Source of the DNA: Chloroflexia bacterium SDU3-3
Lineage (GTDB): Bacteria > Chloroflexota > Chloroflexia > Chloroflexales > Roseiflexaceae
Reading direction: 5' to 3'
Assembly: GCA_009268125.1 (NCBI GenBank)
Contig: WBOU01000017.1
Location: 62,001 to 126,000, forward strand
Length of the DNA stretch: 64,000 bases
This document shows positions 25,847 through 34,650 of the stretch, one piece after another; positions within the stretch are counted from its first letter, which is position 1; every line of letters starts with the position of its first letter. The position numbers were made by a program, and so were the translations under genes. The notes below the pieces were generated by a model. That model did not search any database. It was not told where the DNA came from and was given only the letters and a program-made list of their open reading frames with translations.

Positions 25847-26794
25847 ATGACCACACCATCTGCTGATTACGTGACCCGCCCCGCTACCGCGCCGCGCCTG
25901 CGCGCCCCGCGCGACCACAGCGAGACGCTGCTGATGCTGACTGCCGAGCTGCACGTGCAGCGGATCGCCGCGCTGGGCACCCTGCCGCGCATCCACCAGG
26001 CCGGGCTGAAGGTGTTCTCGCAGCACGATGACGACGGCATCATCCAATACCTCATCCAGCGGTTGGAGGTGCCGCGCTCGTTCATCGAGTTTGGCGTCGA
26101 GGACTACGAGGAGGCCAACACGCGCTTCCTGCTGCTGCGCGACGGCTCTTGGCGCGGGCTGCTGCTCGATGGCGACCCCGCCAACATCGACTACATTCGC
26201 TATGGCGAGGTCTACTGGCGCTACGACCTGACCGCCGTTGCCGCCTTCGTGACCCGCGAGAACATCAACGACCTGATCGCCGCCAACGGCTTTGCCGGCG
26301 AGGTGGGCATCCTGAGCATCGATCTGGATGGCGTGGACTACTGGGTGTGGGAGGCGCTCACGGTGGTCGACCCGGTGATCGTGATCGTGGAGTACAACAG
26401 CGTGTTCGGCTGCGATGCGGCCATCACGGTGCCGTACCACCCGCAGTTCCAGCGCACCGCGGCGCACCACAGCAACCTGTACTTCGGCGCGTCGCTGCCC
26501 GCGCTGGCGCACCTGGCCGCGCGCAAAGGCTACGCGCTCATCGGCTCGAACAGCGCGGGCAACAACGCCTACTTTGTGCGCCGCGACCGCCTAGGGCCGC
26601 TCACTGCGCTCACAGCGGCGGAGGGCTACATCCGTTCGGTCGCCCGCGAGTCGATCGACCCCAGCGGCGTGCCGACCTTCCTGAGCGGCGACGACCGCCT
26701 GCGCGCGATCGCCGACATGCCTGCGGTCGACGTGATTACCAGCGAGCTGCGGCTCGTGGGTGCCCCTGCGCTGGACGCTGAGGATGCGGGATGA
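25847..26794 (+). CDS. FkbM-like SAM-methyltransferase-fold protein
   Basis: The 315-aa product starts at an ATG with AAAGGAG upstream (11-nt spacing). The central region reads SFIEFGVEDYEEANTRFLLL, GLLLDGDPANI and GILSIDLDGVDYWVWEALT, matching motif I and the following acidic strands of the FkbM-like methyltransferase fold found in glycan and surface-polymer clusters. No membrane segment is seen. It overlaps the next gene by 4 nt (ATGA). Why it is linked to a redox lipoprotein and a two-component pair is not clear. Substrate unknown. Confidence 0.65.
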   Translation: MTTPSADYVTRPATAPRLRAPRDHSETLLMLTAELHVQRIAALGTLPRIHQAGLKVFSQHDDDGIIQYLIQRLEVPRSFIEFGVEDYEEANTRFLLLRDGSWRGLLLDGDPANIDYIRYGEVYWRYDLTAVAAFVTRENINDLIAANGFAGEVGILSIDLDGVDYWVWEALTVVDPVIVIVEYNSVFGCDAAITVPYHPQFQRTAAHHSNLYFGASLPALAHLAARKGYALIGSNSAGNNAYFVRRDRLGPLTALTAAEGYIRSVARESIDPSGVPTFLSGDDRLRAIADMPAVDVITSELRLVGAPALDAEDAG

Positions 26795-27372
26795 TGTATC
26801 AACCTCAACCTCCCTGGCCGCGGCGGCAGTTTCTTCGTACGCTGGTCTTGCTGGGAGGGCTGACCGCATGTCAGCCCTCCCAGCCACCCGCACCCGTGAC
26901 GCTTATTCGTCCGCGAACGCTGGCACAGACCCCCTCCCTCCCGCCTCCGCACGATCCGGTCGTGCTCAGTGTTACGGGCCGCATTGGGGTGACGAATCGT
27001 GCGGATCGGCTCGATCTTGACCTCACCACGCTGGAGCAGCTCGCGCTGTATGCCTATACCACCTATGATGCGGGAATCCGTCGCCGCGCGGCCTACCAGG
27101 GTGTGCTGTTGTCTGATGTCCTGCAGCTCGCTGGAATGGCCGCTGACGCGACGACGCTGCAAGCCTCCGCGCTGAACGACTATGTGACCGATATTCCGCT
27201 GACCGCCCTCCAGTGGCCCGTCATGCTCGCAACCTTCCGAGATGGCCAGCGCATGCCCATCGCTGAGAAGGGCCCGATTGAGATTGTCTTCCCCGCAGAT
27301 TCATTCGCGATCGATCCGGCAGTGTGGGACCCCAAGTGGGTATGGATGCTCCGAACGCTGGATGTACGCTAG
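26791..27372 (+). CDS. lipoprotein with sulfite-oxidase/molybdopterin-binding-like fold, no Mo-ligand Cys
   Basis: The N-terminus has twin Arg and hydrophobic residues (RRQFLRTLVLLGGLTAC), with Cys27 in a lipobox, so export (possibly Tat) and lipid anchoring are expected. The body (VVLSVTGRIGVTNRADRLDL, YQGVLLSDVLQLAGM, VWDPKWVWMLRTLDVR) follows the SUOX-fold oxidoreductase molybdopterin-binding pattern. The only cysteine in the 193 residues is the lipidated one, so the molybdenum-ligating Cys of true sulfite oxidases is absent. It is encoded directly upstream of a sensor kinase. A binding or sensing role rather than catalysis is my inference. Confidence 0.7.
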   Translation: MMYQPQPPWPRRQFLRTLVLLGGLTACQPSQPPAPVTLIRPRTLAQTPSLPPPHDPVVLSVTGRIGVTNRADRLDLDLTTLEQLALYAYTTYDAGIRRRAAYQGVLLSDVLQLAGMAADATTLQASALNDYVTDIPLTALQWPVMLATFRDGQRMPIAEKGPIEIVFPADSFAIDPAVWDPKWVWMLRTLDVR

Positions 27373-27387
27373 GATAGGTTTGTCTCG

Positions 27388-28665
27388 ATGAAGATAGGTA
27401 TTCGTATTGGGCTAGTGGTGGCTATCGCTCTGACAGGGATCGGCCTAGCGGTAACAGCCGTGCATGATCTCGCGGCGCAGCGGGCACTGTATCAGTTTGA
27501 GCAGGGTATCTGGGCCCCCGTGGAGGCTGAGCGCCAGTTTCTCCTCCTCCAAAGTACGGTCCAAGCCCTGGAGGCAGATCCTGGCGCGGTCGATCTCAGC
27601 ACCTATACGCTGCGGCGAGATGTGAGTTTGGGCTACCTCTCGGCGCTTGTCACCTTTACCCAGGGCAACCCGACCTTTGATACCGCGCAGCTCGCGCTGG
27701 TGGATGGCCTCCAGGCAGATGTCCAGACCTACCGTCGGTTGGATGCGGGTGGTCTCCCTGATCCGGCGCGGGCGCGCCAACTGACGCAGGTCATGGATGA
27801 TGCCGTGCGCACCAGCCACGAGCTGGTCAATATCCGGCGGCAGATCGGCGAGGCCGCAAGCGTACGGATTATGCAGACGATGCAGACGGCGCTCATGATC
27901 CAAGTGGCGATCGTGGTGCTGCTGCTTATCGGTTGTGTGTGGGTGGTGTGGGCGACCCATCAGGCGCTGATGAAGGATCTCGCCCTCGTGTCGCATGAGA
28001 AGTCTGCGGCAGAGACGATGAACCAGCAGCTTCGCGCGTTTCTGATGCAGGCGGAGGAGCTGGCGATCGAGCAGGAGCGCGTGCGGGTTGCTCGGGAGAT
28101 CCATGATGGGCTTGGCCACCATCTCAATAATATCAAGATCCATAGCAGCGTTGCCCACCATGCGTTTGACCATGATAGCGCGATGGCGCGCTCCGCGCTG
28201 GCGATGGTGAAAGCCGAGGTCACGCAGGCTTACCGCGAGCTGCGGCGCGCGATCGATATTCTCGTTTCTGAGAAGCCGTTTTTGGGGACACTTGAAGATC
28301 TGCTGGCGCAGCCATTGCGTGACTGCGAGCTGAATGGCGTCCACGCAGAGCTGCGCGTCTCGGGTATTCCACGCACGCTTGCGGATCAGACCAAACATGC
28401 GCTCTATCGGATCGCGCAGGAGGCGCTCAACAATGTCCGCCGCCATGCGCACGCGGCGAATGCCTCGATCTGGATTGATTACCGCGACCAGATGGTCCAG
28501 CTGCTGATCGAAGATGATGGGGTGGGGCTTGCCCCATCGGCGGCCCAGCACATCGGCCATGGCCTGCATAATCTCCACGAGCGTGCGCTATTTGTCGGCG
28601 GGAAGACGGCGATTGAGACAGCGGCGGGCAAGGGCGTTCGGGTGATGGTGGAGGTTCCAGGATGA
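27388..28665 (+). CDS. NarL-type sensor histidine kinase (HisKA_3)
   Basis: The 425-aa product has a membrane helix at residues 5-25, an extracytoplasmic helical domain of about 145 residues, a second helix (TALMIQVAIVVLLLIGCVWV) and then HisKA_3 with the phospho-accepting His239 in VAREIHDGLGHHLNNI. The HATPase has N-box QEALNNVRRHA and G-box VQLLIEDDGVGL, GHGLHNLHERA. It lies 15 nt after the lipoprotein and overlaps the response regulator by 4 nt. The signal may be relayed from the adjacent SUOX-fold lipoprotein. Confidence 0.93.
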   Translation: MKIGIRIGLVVAIALTGIGLAVTAVHDLAAQRALYQFEQGIWAPVEAERQFLLLQSTVQALEADPGAVDLSTYTLRRDVSLGYLSALVTFTQGNPTFDTAQLALVDGLQADVQTYRRLDAGGLPDPARARQLTQVMDDAVRTSHELVNIRRQIGEAASVRIMQTMQTALMIQVAIVVLLLIGCVWVVWATHQALMKDLALVSHEKSAAETMNQQLRAFLMQAEELAIEQERVRVAREIHDGLGHHLNNIKIHSSVAHHAFDHDSAMARSALAMVKAEVTQAYRELRRAIDILVSEKPFLGTLEDLLAQPLRDCELNGVHAELRVSGIPRTLADQTKHALYRIAQEALNNVRRHAHAANASIWIDYRDQMVQLLIEDDGVGLAPSAAQHIGHGLHNLHERALFVGGKTAIETAAGKGVRVMVEVPG

Positions 28666-29282
28666 GCGATCGCATCTCTGTGCTGCTCGTTGATGATCAT
28701 GCGCTCTTTCGCAGCGGCCTCCGCAGCCTCCTCCAGTTCTATGAGGATATAGTTGTGGTAGGCGAGGCCAGCCATGGGGATGCGGCCCTCGCCTGTCTTC
28801 CCTCCCTCGCACCAGCGGTGATCTTGATGGACGTTGATATGCCCGGATCGGGTGGGATTGCGGCGACCGCTACTATCCGCGTTTCCTTCCCGACATGTCG
28901 GGTGCTGCTGCTGTCGGGGCATCGGCGCTTTGCGGTTGCGGGCCTTCAGGCGGGTGCTCGGGGATATGTGCTGAAGGATGCGGATGAGGACATAATTATC
29001 CATGCCATCCGTACGGTCCACGCCGGCGGGGTGTATCTCCAGCCAGATATTCAGATGACCGTGGCTGATGGTCTTCAGGATGGCGGGGCGTGGGTGCTCT
29101 CTGATCGAGAGGTGGCGATCCTGCGTCTGCTTGCCTCCGGCGAGGGGAGCCGCGCCATTGGCGATGCGCTTGGTCTCAGTGAGCATCGGATCAAACAGTG
29201 CATCGGTACGATCCTGGAGAAGCTGGGAGCGCGTGATCGTGCGCATGCGGTGGCGATCGCGCTGCGTGCGGGGCGCATCTAG
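28662..29282 (+). CDS. NarL/LuxR-family response regulator
   Basis: The 206-aa product has a receiver domain with the acidic pair in VLLVDDHALF, the phospho-acceptor Asp57 in ILMDVDMPG and Lys in GYVLKDADED, then a LuxR-type HTH (LSDREVAILRLLASGEGSRA, LGLSEHRIKQCIGTILEKLG). It is translated with the kinase through an ATGA overlap. Targets cannot be read from the sequence; the genes immediately downstream are candidates. Confidence 0.93.
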   Translation: MSDRISVLLVDDHALFRSGLRSLLQFYEDIVVVGEASHGDAALACLPSLAPAVILMDVDMPGSGGIAATATIRVSFPTCRVLLLSGHRRFAVAGLQAGARGYVLKDADEDIIIHAIRTVHAGGVYLQPDIQMTVADGLQDGGAWVLSDREVAILRLLASGEGSRAIGDALGLSEHRIKQCIGTILEKLGARDRAHAVAIALRAGRI

Positions 29283-29504
29283 GCGGCGCACGTGCGGGTG
29301 TGCTAGCTAAACGTATAGTAAAAACTACATGATCGTGACTTCCCCCCATGATCATCGGTCCTGTATCCTATTCCTACGGTTGCTGCTGCCGCGTTCGCTG
29401 GCTCGGTCGTGACCTTCGGTCCGTGGCTGATCCAGTGAAAGGGGGCGCTCGGCGGTATGCTCCGCAGTGTGCGTGCATGCGCTGCAAGGAAAAGGATACC
29501 TACG

Positions 29505-29894
29505 GTGGACCGCCAACGTTCTGCCCTCATGACTACCCCTCCGCTGGACGCCGTTGCCGATGACCAGCAACGGCTTACGCTTGGACAGGCGCTGCTCGGC
29601 GCAGAGCGCACCGGTCAGCTTTCCCCTGCTGCCTGGCCGCTCCTTCGCGATATCCTCCTTGCCTCAAACGATCCGGCAGTGCTCGCGCTGGTGGCCTTGC
29701 TGCGGGCGTGGATGCAGGCCCGCCAGATGGTGATGACGGCGTACCAAGATCTTGAGGGCGGTATGGCAGCGGTTACTGCTGCCCAGGATACACCGCACAT
29801 ACTGGCTGATGCTGCTGCCCAGCTCTCCATGCGTGCGGATGAGCTGGCCGCCCGCGCACGTCAGCTCGCTGATTTGGAGCGCGAGCGACGATGA
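29505..29894 (+). CDS. small helical protein of unknown function
   Basis: A GTG start at 29505 with AAAGGA about 9 nt upstream is preferred; an ATG at 29529 is an alternative. The product is about 129 aa, soluble and helical, with a C-terminal coiled coil (QLSMRADELAARARQLADLE). No family is recognised. It overlaps the next gene's ATG by 4 nt and so belongs to the operon that leads into the C25 peptidase. Confidence 0.55.
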   Translation: MDRQRSALMTTPPLDAVADDQQRLTLGQALLGAERTGQLSPAAWPLLRDILLASNDPAVLALVALLRAWMQARQMVMTAYQDLEGGMAAVTAAQDTPHILADAAAQLSMRADELAARARQLADLERERR

Positions 29895-31855
29895 TCCCCC
29901 TCCGCTGCACCCTTCCCCTCTTCCTGGTCGTCAGTCTTCCGTGGTTTTCACCGCCCCACGCCAGCCCGCCGCTTCCTGTGGCCGCCCGTGTCGTCGCGCC
30001 TGGTCAGGTGGTGGTCTCGGACACCCAGCTCCAGGCAGCGGGCTGGTCGCTGCCGCTCGATCGCGCGCGCGTCACGCTCACACGCCAGGGTACGACCCTG
30101 CCGCTCACCGACATCGGCGACGGCTTCGCGTGGGTGGCCCCGCAGGCGGGCACGGCCTGGCTGTCGCTCGCGGACGTCCCGGCCCCGCGCCAGGCGCTGC
30201 CCGCGCGGCTGCCCACGCCGCTCACCTGGTCGCCCGCTGCGCGGTATGACCGTCACACCCAGACGGCGGCGGGCGGGAGCTGGTGGGCGGGCGAGCTGCG
30301 CGGGGATGCGGCGCTGAGTGCCACGCTCATGCTGGACACCGCCATTCCAGCGGGCACGCCGCTCCGGGTGCAGGTGCGGGCCACGGCGGCGGGCAGCCAC
30401 GCGGTGGCGGTGGCGGTGGACGGCCAGCCGCTGCCCACGCTGCGCTGGAGCGATGCTACCCCCCAGGTCGTGACCCACACCCTGACGCTGGGGGCGCACG
30501 CGGCGGGGCCGCTGCGGCTCGACCTCGCGCAGGCGGTGGCGGGCGATACGGTCCTGGTGGCGTCAGTGACGTTGCCCACGGTCTTCCCACTGGCCCCGGC
30601 GCTCCCTACGCCCTCCCTGCGCCCTGCGGTCAGGGTGCCTGCCGACGCCGCCCAGGCGGATTTGCTCATCCTGTCCCACGCCGACTTTCTCCCCGCGCTC
30701 GCGCCCCTGATCGCCGCCCACGCCCAGCGCGGCGAGCGGGCGGTGGCCGTGGATGTGCAGGCGGCCTATGACGCGTATGGTGCGGGCGATCCCGCCCCGG
30801 ATGCGATCCGCGCGCTGATCCGTGCGCTCCAGCCCCGCGCGGTCCTGCTGGTCGGGGCCGGGTCGGTGGCCACGGGCGCGGCGGCGGACGCGCGGCCCAC
30901 GTTCATTCCGCCTTACTTGGTGGTGCTGCCGTTCGATGGCGAGACCGCCTGCGATAGCTGCTATGGCCGCCTCGCGGCGGGGGATGTGCGCGCCCAGGTG
31001 GTGCCCGACATCCCCGTCGGGCGGCTGCCGGTGCGCACGCTGGCCGAGGCCGAGGCGGTGGTGGCCAAGACCGCCGCCGCCATCACCGCCGCACCGGCGG
31101 GGAGCTGGCAGACCCGCGCGCTGGTGGTGGCCGACAACGATCTGGCGGCAGATGGCACGCCCGACCCCGCCGGGCCGTTCAGCGCGACGGTGGCCGCCGC
31201 TCTGGCGGCGCTGCCGCGCGGGATGACGGCCACGACGCTGGTCTATGCGCCGGATCAGGCCCAGGCCAGCGTCATGTGGGAGCCGGATGTGGCGCGGCTG
31301 CGCTGTCGGATGTTCCGGGCCTTGGACGGCGGGCGTGCGAGCGACACCGCCTGCGCGCCGAATGCGGCAGATGCGCGCGGGGTGGCGCTGTGGGTGTATG
31401 TGGGCCACGGCTCGCCCTGGCAGTGGGGCGCGACCGAGGCGGGGGCGGCCACGCCGTACCTCTGGTATCTCTACGACGCCGACGCGCGGCGGAACGGGGC
31501 GCAGCTGCCGATCCTGCTGGGCATGACCTGTCTGAGTGGGGATTTCGCCAACCCGGTGCTGGAGACGACCGACGAGCGGCTGGTGCTGCGGCCCTCGGGC
31601 GGGGTGCTGGCGGCGTTGAGCAGCACCGGGGAGGGTGTGAACACGGGCCACCAGGCCCTGCTGCCTGCGGTGGTGGGGCAGCTCTACGCGCCGACGGGCG
31701 ACCGCAGCCTGGGGGCGGCGCTCCTGGCGGGGCTGCGCGCCCTGGGGGTGGGGCACGCGGATCAGGCGTATACGTTCGGCATCCTGGGCGACCCGCTGGT
31801 GGGGGTGCCGTGGGTGCCGCAGGGGACGGCGTATCTGCCGCTGGTGACGCGATGA
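29891..31855 (+). CDS. secreted C25 (gingipain-like) cysteine peptidase
   Basis: The 654-aa product has a signal peptide (LFLVVSLPWFSPPHA), an N-terminal beta-rich region of about 220 residues, then the C25 catalytic domain. His506 is in VYVGHGSPWQWG and Cys547 in LLGMTCLSGDF, the spacing and context of the gingipain His-Cys dyad. The C-terminus is TAYLPLVTR, a tail type shared with two other secreted proteins here (35333 and 35916). Family members cut after Arg or Lys, or process cell-surface proteins. Given the surface-protein genes nearby, maturation of those proteins is a reasonable inference. Confidence 0.85.
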   Translation: MIPLRCTLPLFLVVSLPWFSPPHASPPLPVAARVVAPGQVVVSDTQLQAAGWSLPLDRARVTLTRQGTTLPLTDIGDGFAWVAPQAGTAWLSLADVPAPRQALPARLPTPLTWSPAARYDRHTQTAAGGSWWAGELRGDAALSATLMLDTAIPAGTPLRVQVRATAAGSHAVAVAVDGQPLPTLRWSDATPQVVTHTLTLGAHAAGPLRLDLAQAVAGDTVLVASVTLPTVFPLAPALPTPSLRPAVRVPADAAQADLLILSHADFLPALAPLIAAHAQRGERAVAVDVQAAYDAYGAGDPAPDAIRALIRALQPRAVLLVGAGSVATGAAADARPTFIPPYLVVLPFDGETACDSCYGRLAAGDVRAQVVPDIPVGRLPVRTLAEAEAVVAKTAAAITAAPAGSWQTRALVVADNDLAADGTPDPAGPFSATVAAALAALPRGMTATTLVYAPDQAQASVMWEPDVARLRCRMFRALDGGRASDTACAPNAADARGVALWVYVGHGSPWQWGATEAGAATPYLWYLYDADARRNGAQLPILLGMTCLSGDFANPVLETTDERLVLRPSGGVLAALSSTGEGVNTGHQALLPAVVGQLYAPTGDRSLGAALLAGLRALGVGHADQAYTFGILGDPLVGVPWVPQGTAYLPLVTR

Positions 31856-32490
31856 CGGGCATGCAGACACAGCTTGCGCTGGTAACGCAGCGGCCAGGGA
31901 TGAAGGCGCGCTACGCGGCGGCGGGCGTGGCGGTGGCGGTGTACCCGGTGCAGGAGGGCGGCCACTGGCCGCGCATCCCGGATGAGTTGCCGATCGTGCT
32001 GGATACGGTGGGGATGCCGCCGGAGCTGCTGATCCAGTTGCTGGCCTGGGTGCCGGACACGCTGGTGGTGATCGCCGTGCCGGAGGCCTTGCTGACGCTG
32101 CGGCTGCTGGCGATGAGCCAGGATGTGCAGCTGGTGTTGCCGGATGACCCCAACGCGCTGCGGCAGTGTCAGCGCGTTGTGCCGAATCTTATTCCAGGTG
32201 GTCAAATGGGCTGGATGATCCCGCCGCCGCTGGCGCTGGCCCCGCAGCCGGATCGGCTGCGGGTGCTGGCTGCGCTGCGGGTGCTGGCCGCGCTGCGTGA
32301 GGCGCAGACCATGCAGGCGGCAGCGAAAAGGAGAGGTGTGTCCAAGGCAACGTTGAGTCGGCAGCTGGCCGCGCTGCGTGCGGCGCTGGGTTTGCCGCCG
32401 GGCCGGGAGAAGCGTGATCGTCCGTCGGTGCATGCGGCGCAGATTCTGGAGTGGCTGGCGCAGGGGTGCGAGCGTGAGCTGGCGGCGTAG
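31852..32490 (+). CDS. atypical receiver-like protein with C-terminal HTH
   Basis: The ATG at 31852 overlaps the peptidase stop (ATGA). The 212-aa product looks like a receiver fold: strands QLALVTQRP, LPIVLDTVGMP (Asp51 at the phospho-acceptor position), TLVVIAVPEAL and VQLVLPDDPN. The acidic pair of the first strand is missing. The C-terminus (AAKRRGVSKATLSRQLAALR) is a helix-turn-helix. It may be a phosphorylation-independent or unusual response regulator. No matching kinase adjoins it, although GHKL-like and receiver-like genes follow at 34180-35278. Confidence 0.6.
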   Translation: MTGMQTQLALVTQRPGMKARYAAAGVAVAVYPVQEGGHWPRIPDELPIVLDTVGMPPELLIQLLAWVPDTLVVIAVPEALLTLRLLAMSQDVQLVLPDDPNALRQCQRVVPNLIPGGQMGWMIPPPLALAPQPDRLRVLAALRVLAALREAQTMQAAAKRRGVSKATLSRQLAALRAALGLPPGREKRDRPSVHAAQILEWLAQGCERELAA

Positions 32491-32501
32491 GAGGTGGGGC
32501 G

Positions 32502-33215
32502 ATGTGTCTGATGTGGTGCCATGTGCAGCGCTGGGTGGTGGATAACGACCTGCCGTGTGACGGGTGCGCGTTGGGCCAAGCGGCGCGGCTACCGTCATCG
32601 TGGGCGTGTGACACCTGTCGGCATGGGCAGGGGGGGATGTGCACGCTCACGCGCGAGGCGCAGCCGGTGGCGGGGCGCTGCTGCCACTGGCAGATGGTGC
32701 CGCGTGCGGAGCGCATGCTGGTGCTGGGGGATGACCAGCTCGCGCCGTGGCTGCGCGGGGTGGGTGGGGTGGCGGCGGTGTTTTTGGCCTCGCCAACCGC
32801 GCCGCCGCTCCAGCGGGATGCGGCGGGCCAGGTGGTGGTCGCGCTGGATGACCTGAGCGTGCCGCTGGTGTATGGGGTCGCGGCGGCAGGGTGGGATGCG
32901 GCGCTGGGCTGGGGTGCGGATGCCCCTGCGCTGGGCTGGGAGCCGCCGCTGGACGCGGTGCGGCAGCAGGCGATTAGCGCGTTGCTGGACGCGCTGGAGG
33001 TGGTGAACCCGTCCCCGCTCGGCGTGGCGCTCACGCATCTGCATGAGGCGCTGGCCCAGGCGACCGTGCCGCTGCCTGCGGGGTGGGCGGCGCTCGTGGC
33101 GGACCTGCTGGCGCTGGGGCAGGAGCGCGCGGTGGGCGATGCGGCCCTGTTGGCGCAGCTGGCGGCGGTGGCCCGCGTGGCGGCTAGGACGACGGAGGAG
33201 ACACGGCCATGCTGA
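32502..33215 (+). CDS. Cys-rich N-terminal protein of unknown function
   Basis: The first 61 residues of this 237-aa protein contain nine cysteines (2, 6, 19, 22, 36, 39, 47, 60, 61), including CxxC pairs at 19/22 and 36/39, plus His7, His41 and His62. This suggests zinc or an iron-sulfur cluster. The remainder is Ala/Leu-rich and helical. It overlaps the MinD/CooC-like ATPase by 7 bp. Pairing with that ATPase recalls metal or cluster carrier systems, but this is only a contextual idea. No family is recognised. Confidence 0.6.
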   Translation: MCLMWCHVQRWVVDNDLPCDGCALGQAARLPSSWACDTCRHGQGGMCTLTREAQPVAGRCCHWQMVPRAERMLVLGDDQLAPWLRGVGGVAAVFLASPTAPPLQRDAAGQVVVALDDLSVPLVYGVAAAGWDAALGWGADAPALGWEPPLDAVRQQAISALLDALEVVNPSPLGVALTHLHEALAQATVPLPAGWAALVADLLALGQERAVGDAALLAQLAAVARVAARTTEETRPC

Positions 33216-33988
33216 TCGCGCTGGCGGGGAAGGGGTCGAGCGGGAAGAGCACGCTGGCGGCGGTGCTGGTGGACGCGCTGGCGGCCCAGGCCGGGGTGCG
33301 ATCGCTCATCGTCGATGCGGACCCGCACCAGAGTTTGTGTATGCTGATGGGGGTTCAGCCGCCGCATACCTTAGGCACGCTGCGCAGCCAGTACGAGCGG
33401 GCGCTCATCACGGGGCGGGACGCAGCGCTGCGCCCGGATGAGGGCCGGGTGGCGTTTGCAGAGCGGCTGCTGGGAGAGGAGGCGCTCGTGTGTGGGTCGC
33501 GGCGGGACGTGCTGGCGCTGGGTCGGTGGGAGCTGGCGGGGAGCCAGTGCACGCCGAACCGAGTGCTGGGCTACGCGCTGGAGCAGCTGGTGCCGCGCTA
33601 CCCGCTGACCCTCATTGACCACGAGGCGGGGATCGAGCCGATCGGGCGGTTTGGGACGGCCCTGGATCGGCTGCTGGTGGTGGCGACGCCGGAGGCGCTG
33701 AGCCTAGATGTGGCAGGGCAGATCCTGGCGCACGCCCGCGCAGTAGGGCGGACGGTGCGGGATGCGCAGCTCATCCTGAATCGGGTGAGGCCCGATGATC
33801 TGACCGATGAGACAGTGTTGGACGCACTCTGGCAGTTGGAGCGCTTGGGCATGCCGCTGGTGTTGACCTTGCCGGAGTCGCCCGCGCTCCAGCAGTGCAG
33901 TCGCCGACGGCTCGGCCCGCAGGCGCTTCCTGCGGATGAGCCGTGGCGACGGAAGCTCATGGCCGCGCTACCAAGGTTGCTCGGCTAG
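33209..33988 (+). CDS. MinD/ParA/CooC-type deviant Walker ATPase
   Basis: The 259-aa product starts MLIALAGKGSSGKSTLAAVL, the deviant Walker A (KGxxGKST) of the SIMIBI class. Switch regions follow as LIVDADPHQSL and YPLTLIDHEAGIEPIGR, where a His replaces the usual Asp-x-Pro-x-Gly-x pattern (IDHEAG), as in CooC-like nickel-chaperone ATPases. ParA-like use in positioning a T4SS or plasmid (VirC1-like) is the other possibility. A terminator follows. The co-encoded Cys-rich protein favours a metal or cluster role slightly. Confidence 0.75.
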   Translation: MLIALAGKGSSGKSTLAAVLVDALAAQAGVRSLIVDADPHQSLCMLMGVQPPHTLGTLRSQYERALITGRDAALRPDEGRVAFAERLLGEEALVCGSRRDVLALGRWELAGSQCTPNRVLGYALEQLVPRYPLTLIDHEAGIEPIGRFGTALDRLLVVATPEALSLDVAGQILAHARAVGRTVRDAQLILNRVRPDDLTDETVLDALWQLERLGMPLVLTLPESPALQQCSRRRLGPQALPADEPWRRKLMAALPRLLG

Positions 33989-34013
33989 ATCGACTCGACC
34001 ATCGGCGCGATAT

Positions 34014-34056
34014 GGTGGCGACCAGGGGCAACCCTCGGTCGCCACCGTGTGTTTTT
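34014..34056 (+). terminator. intrinsic terminator after the ATPase gene
   Basis: GGTGGCGACC (34014-34023) pairs with GGTCGCCACC (34037-34046) and is followed by GTGTGTTTTT. It separates the 29505-33988 operon from the duplicated promoter cassette. Confidence 0.7.
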
Positions 34057-34063
34057 GGGGGGA

Positions 34064-34159
34064 TTTAGTACTTTTGCTAGCACCCCCCGGTACCTCAGCA
34101 TGCAAAATTGATACTTAGCAGTGATTTTTTGGCGTTCTGGCTTGCTATGCTGGACGTGG
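34064..34159 (+). promoter_or_regulatory. duplicated promoter cassette, copy 1
   Basis: This 96-bp AT-richer segment matches 45142-45237 at 94 of 96 positions; the only differences are two G/A changes. It includes an extended -10 (TGC-TATGCT, -10 hexamer 34146-34151), a poor -35, a T6 tract and internal related motifs (TAGTACTTTTGCTAGCA and TGATACTTAGCA). The first gene begins 20 nt later. Conservation far beyond the core promoter suggests binding sites for a shared regulator. Confidence 0.75.
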
Positions 34160-34179
34160 CTGATAGAAAAGGAACGGAT

Positions 34180-34650
34180 ATGAACGTGATGCTATTGACT
34201 GATGGGCCAGGGCCATGGCAGGAGCGACTGGAGCAGGCGCAGCGGCCCGCGCGCGCGGTATGGCGCGTTGGGCGGAAAGATGGGAGCGGGTGGGAGCGGG
34301 TGGGGCCGGGCGCAGACCCGTGGGAGACGCCAGCGGCGTGGGATATGTGTGTGATGGTGCAAGAGCGGCAGCGGCAGCATCTGCCGTTCATGCTGCGGAC
34401 CGCACCCGAGATCCCCATCCTGCTGATCACACCGTGGGTGACGGCGGCGCAGGCGCAGGTGACGCGGATGCGCTGGGTGCGGGTGATTTGTCCGCCCCGG
34501 CACGCGGCGGAACCGGGGCGGTTGTCGGACCTGCTGGCGATGGTGGCGGCGCTGCGCGCGGGCGCGATCACGTTGGGAAATGACCCGACGGGGCGACACC
34601 CGCGCCGTCGGCAGCAGCCGAATGGGAGGTGCTATGTATACGGTGCGTGA
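34180..34650 (+). CDS. pseudo-receiver-like protein
   Basis: AAAGGA precedes the ATG at 34180 by 6 nt. The 156-aa product shows alternating strands and helices like a receiver (MNVMLLTDGP, WDMCVMVQE, PEIPILLITPW, WVRVICPP, then LSDLLAMVAALR). The phospho-acceptor position (VMVQER) has no Asp. A basic tail follows (RHPRRRQQP). It is the first gene after promoter cassette copy 1 and overlaps the next gene by 17 nt. A degenerate signalling protein is inferred. Confidence 0.5.
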   Translation: MNVMLLTDGPGPWQERLEQAQRPARAVWRVGRKDGSGWERVGPGADPWETPAAWDMCVMVQERQRQHLPFMLRTAPEIPILLITPWVTAAQAQVTRMRWVRVICPPRHAAEPGRLSDLLAMVAALRAGAITLGNDPTGRHPRRRQQPNGRCYVYGA

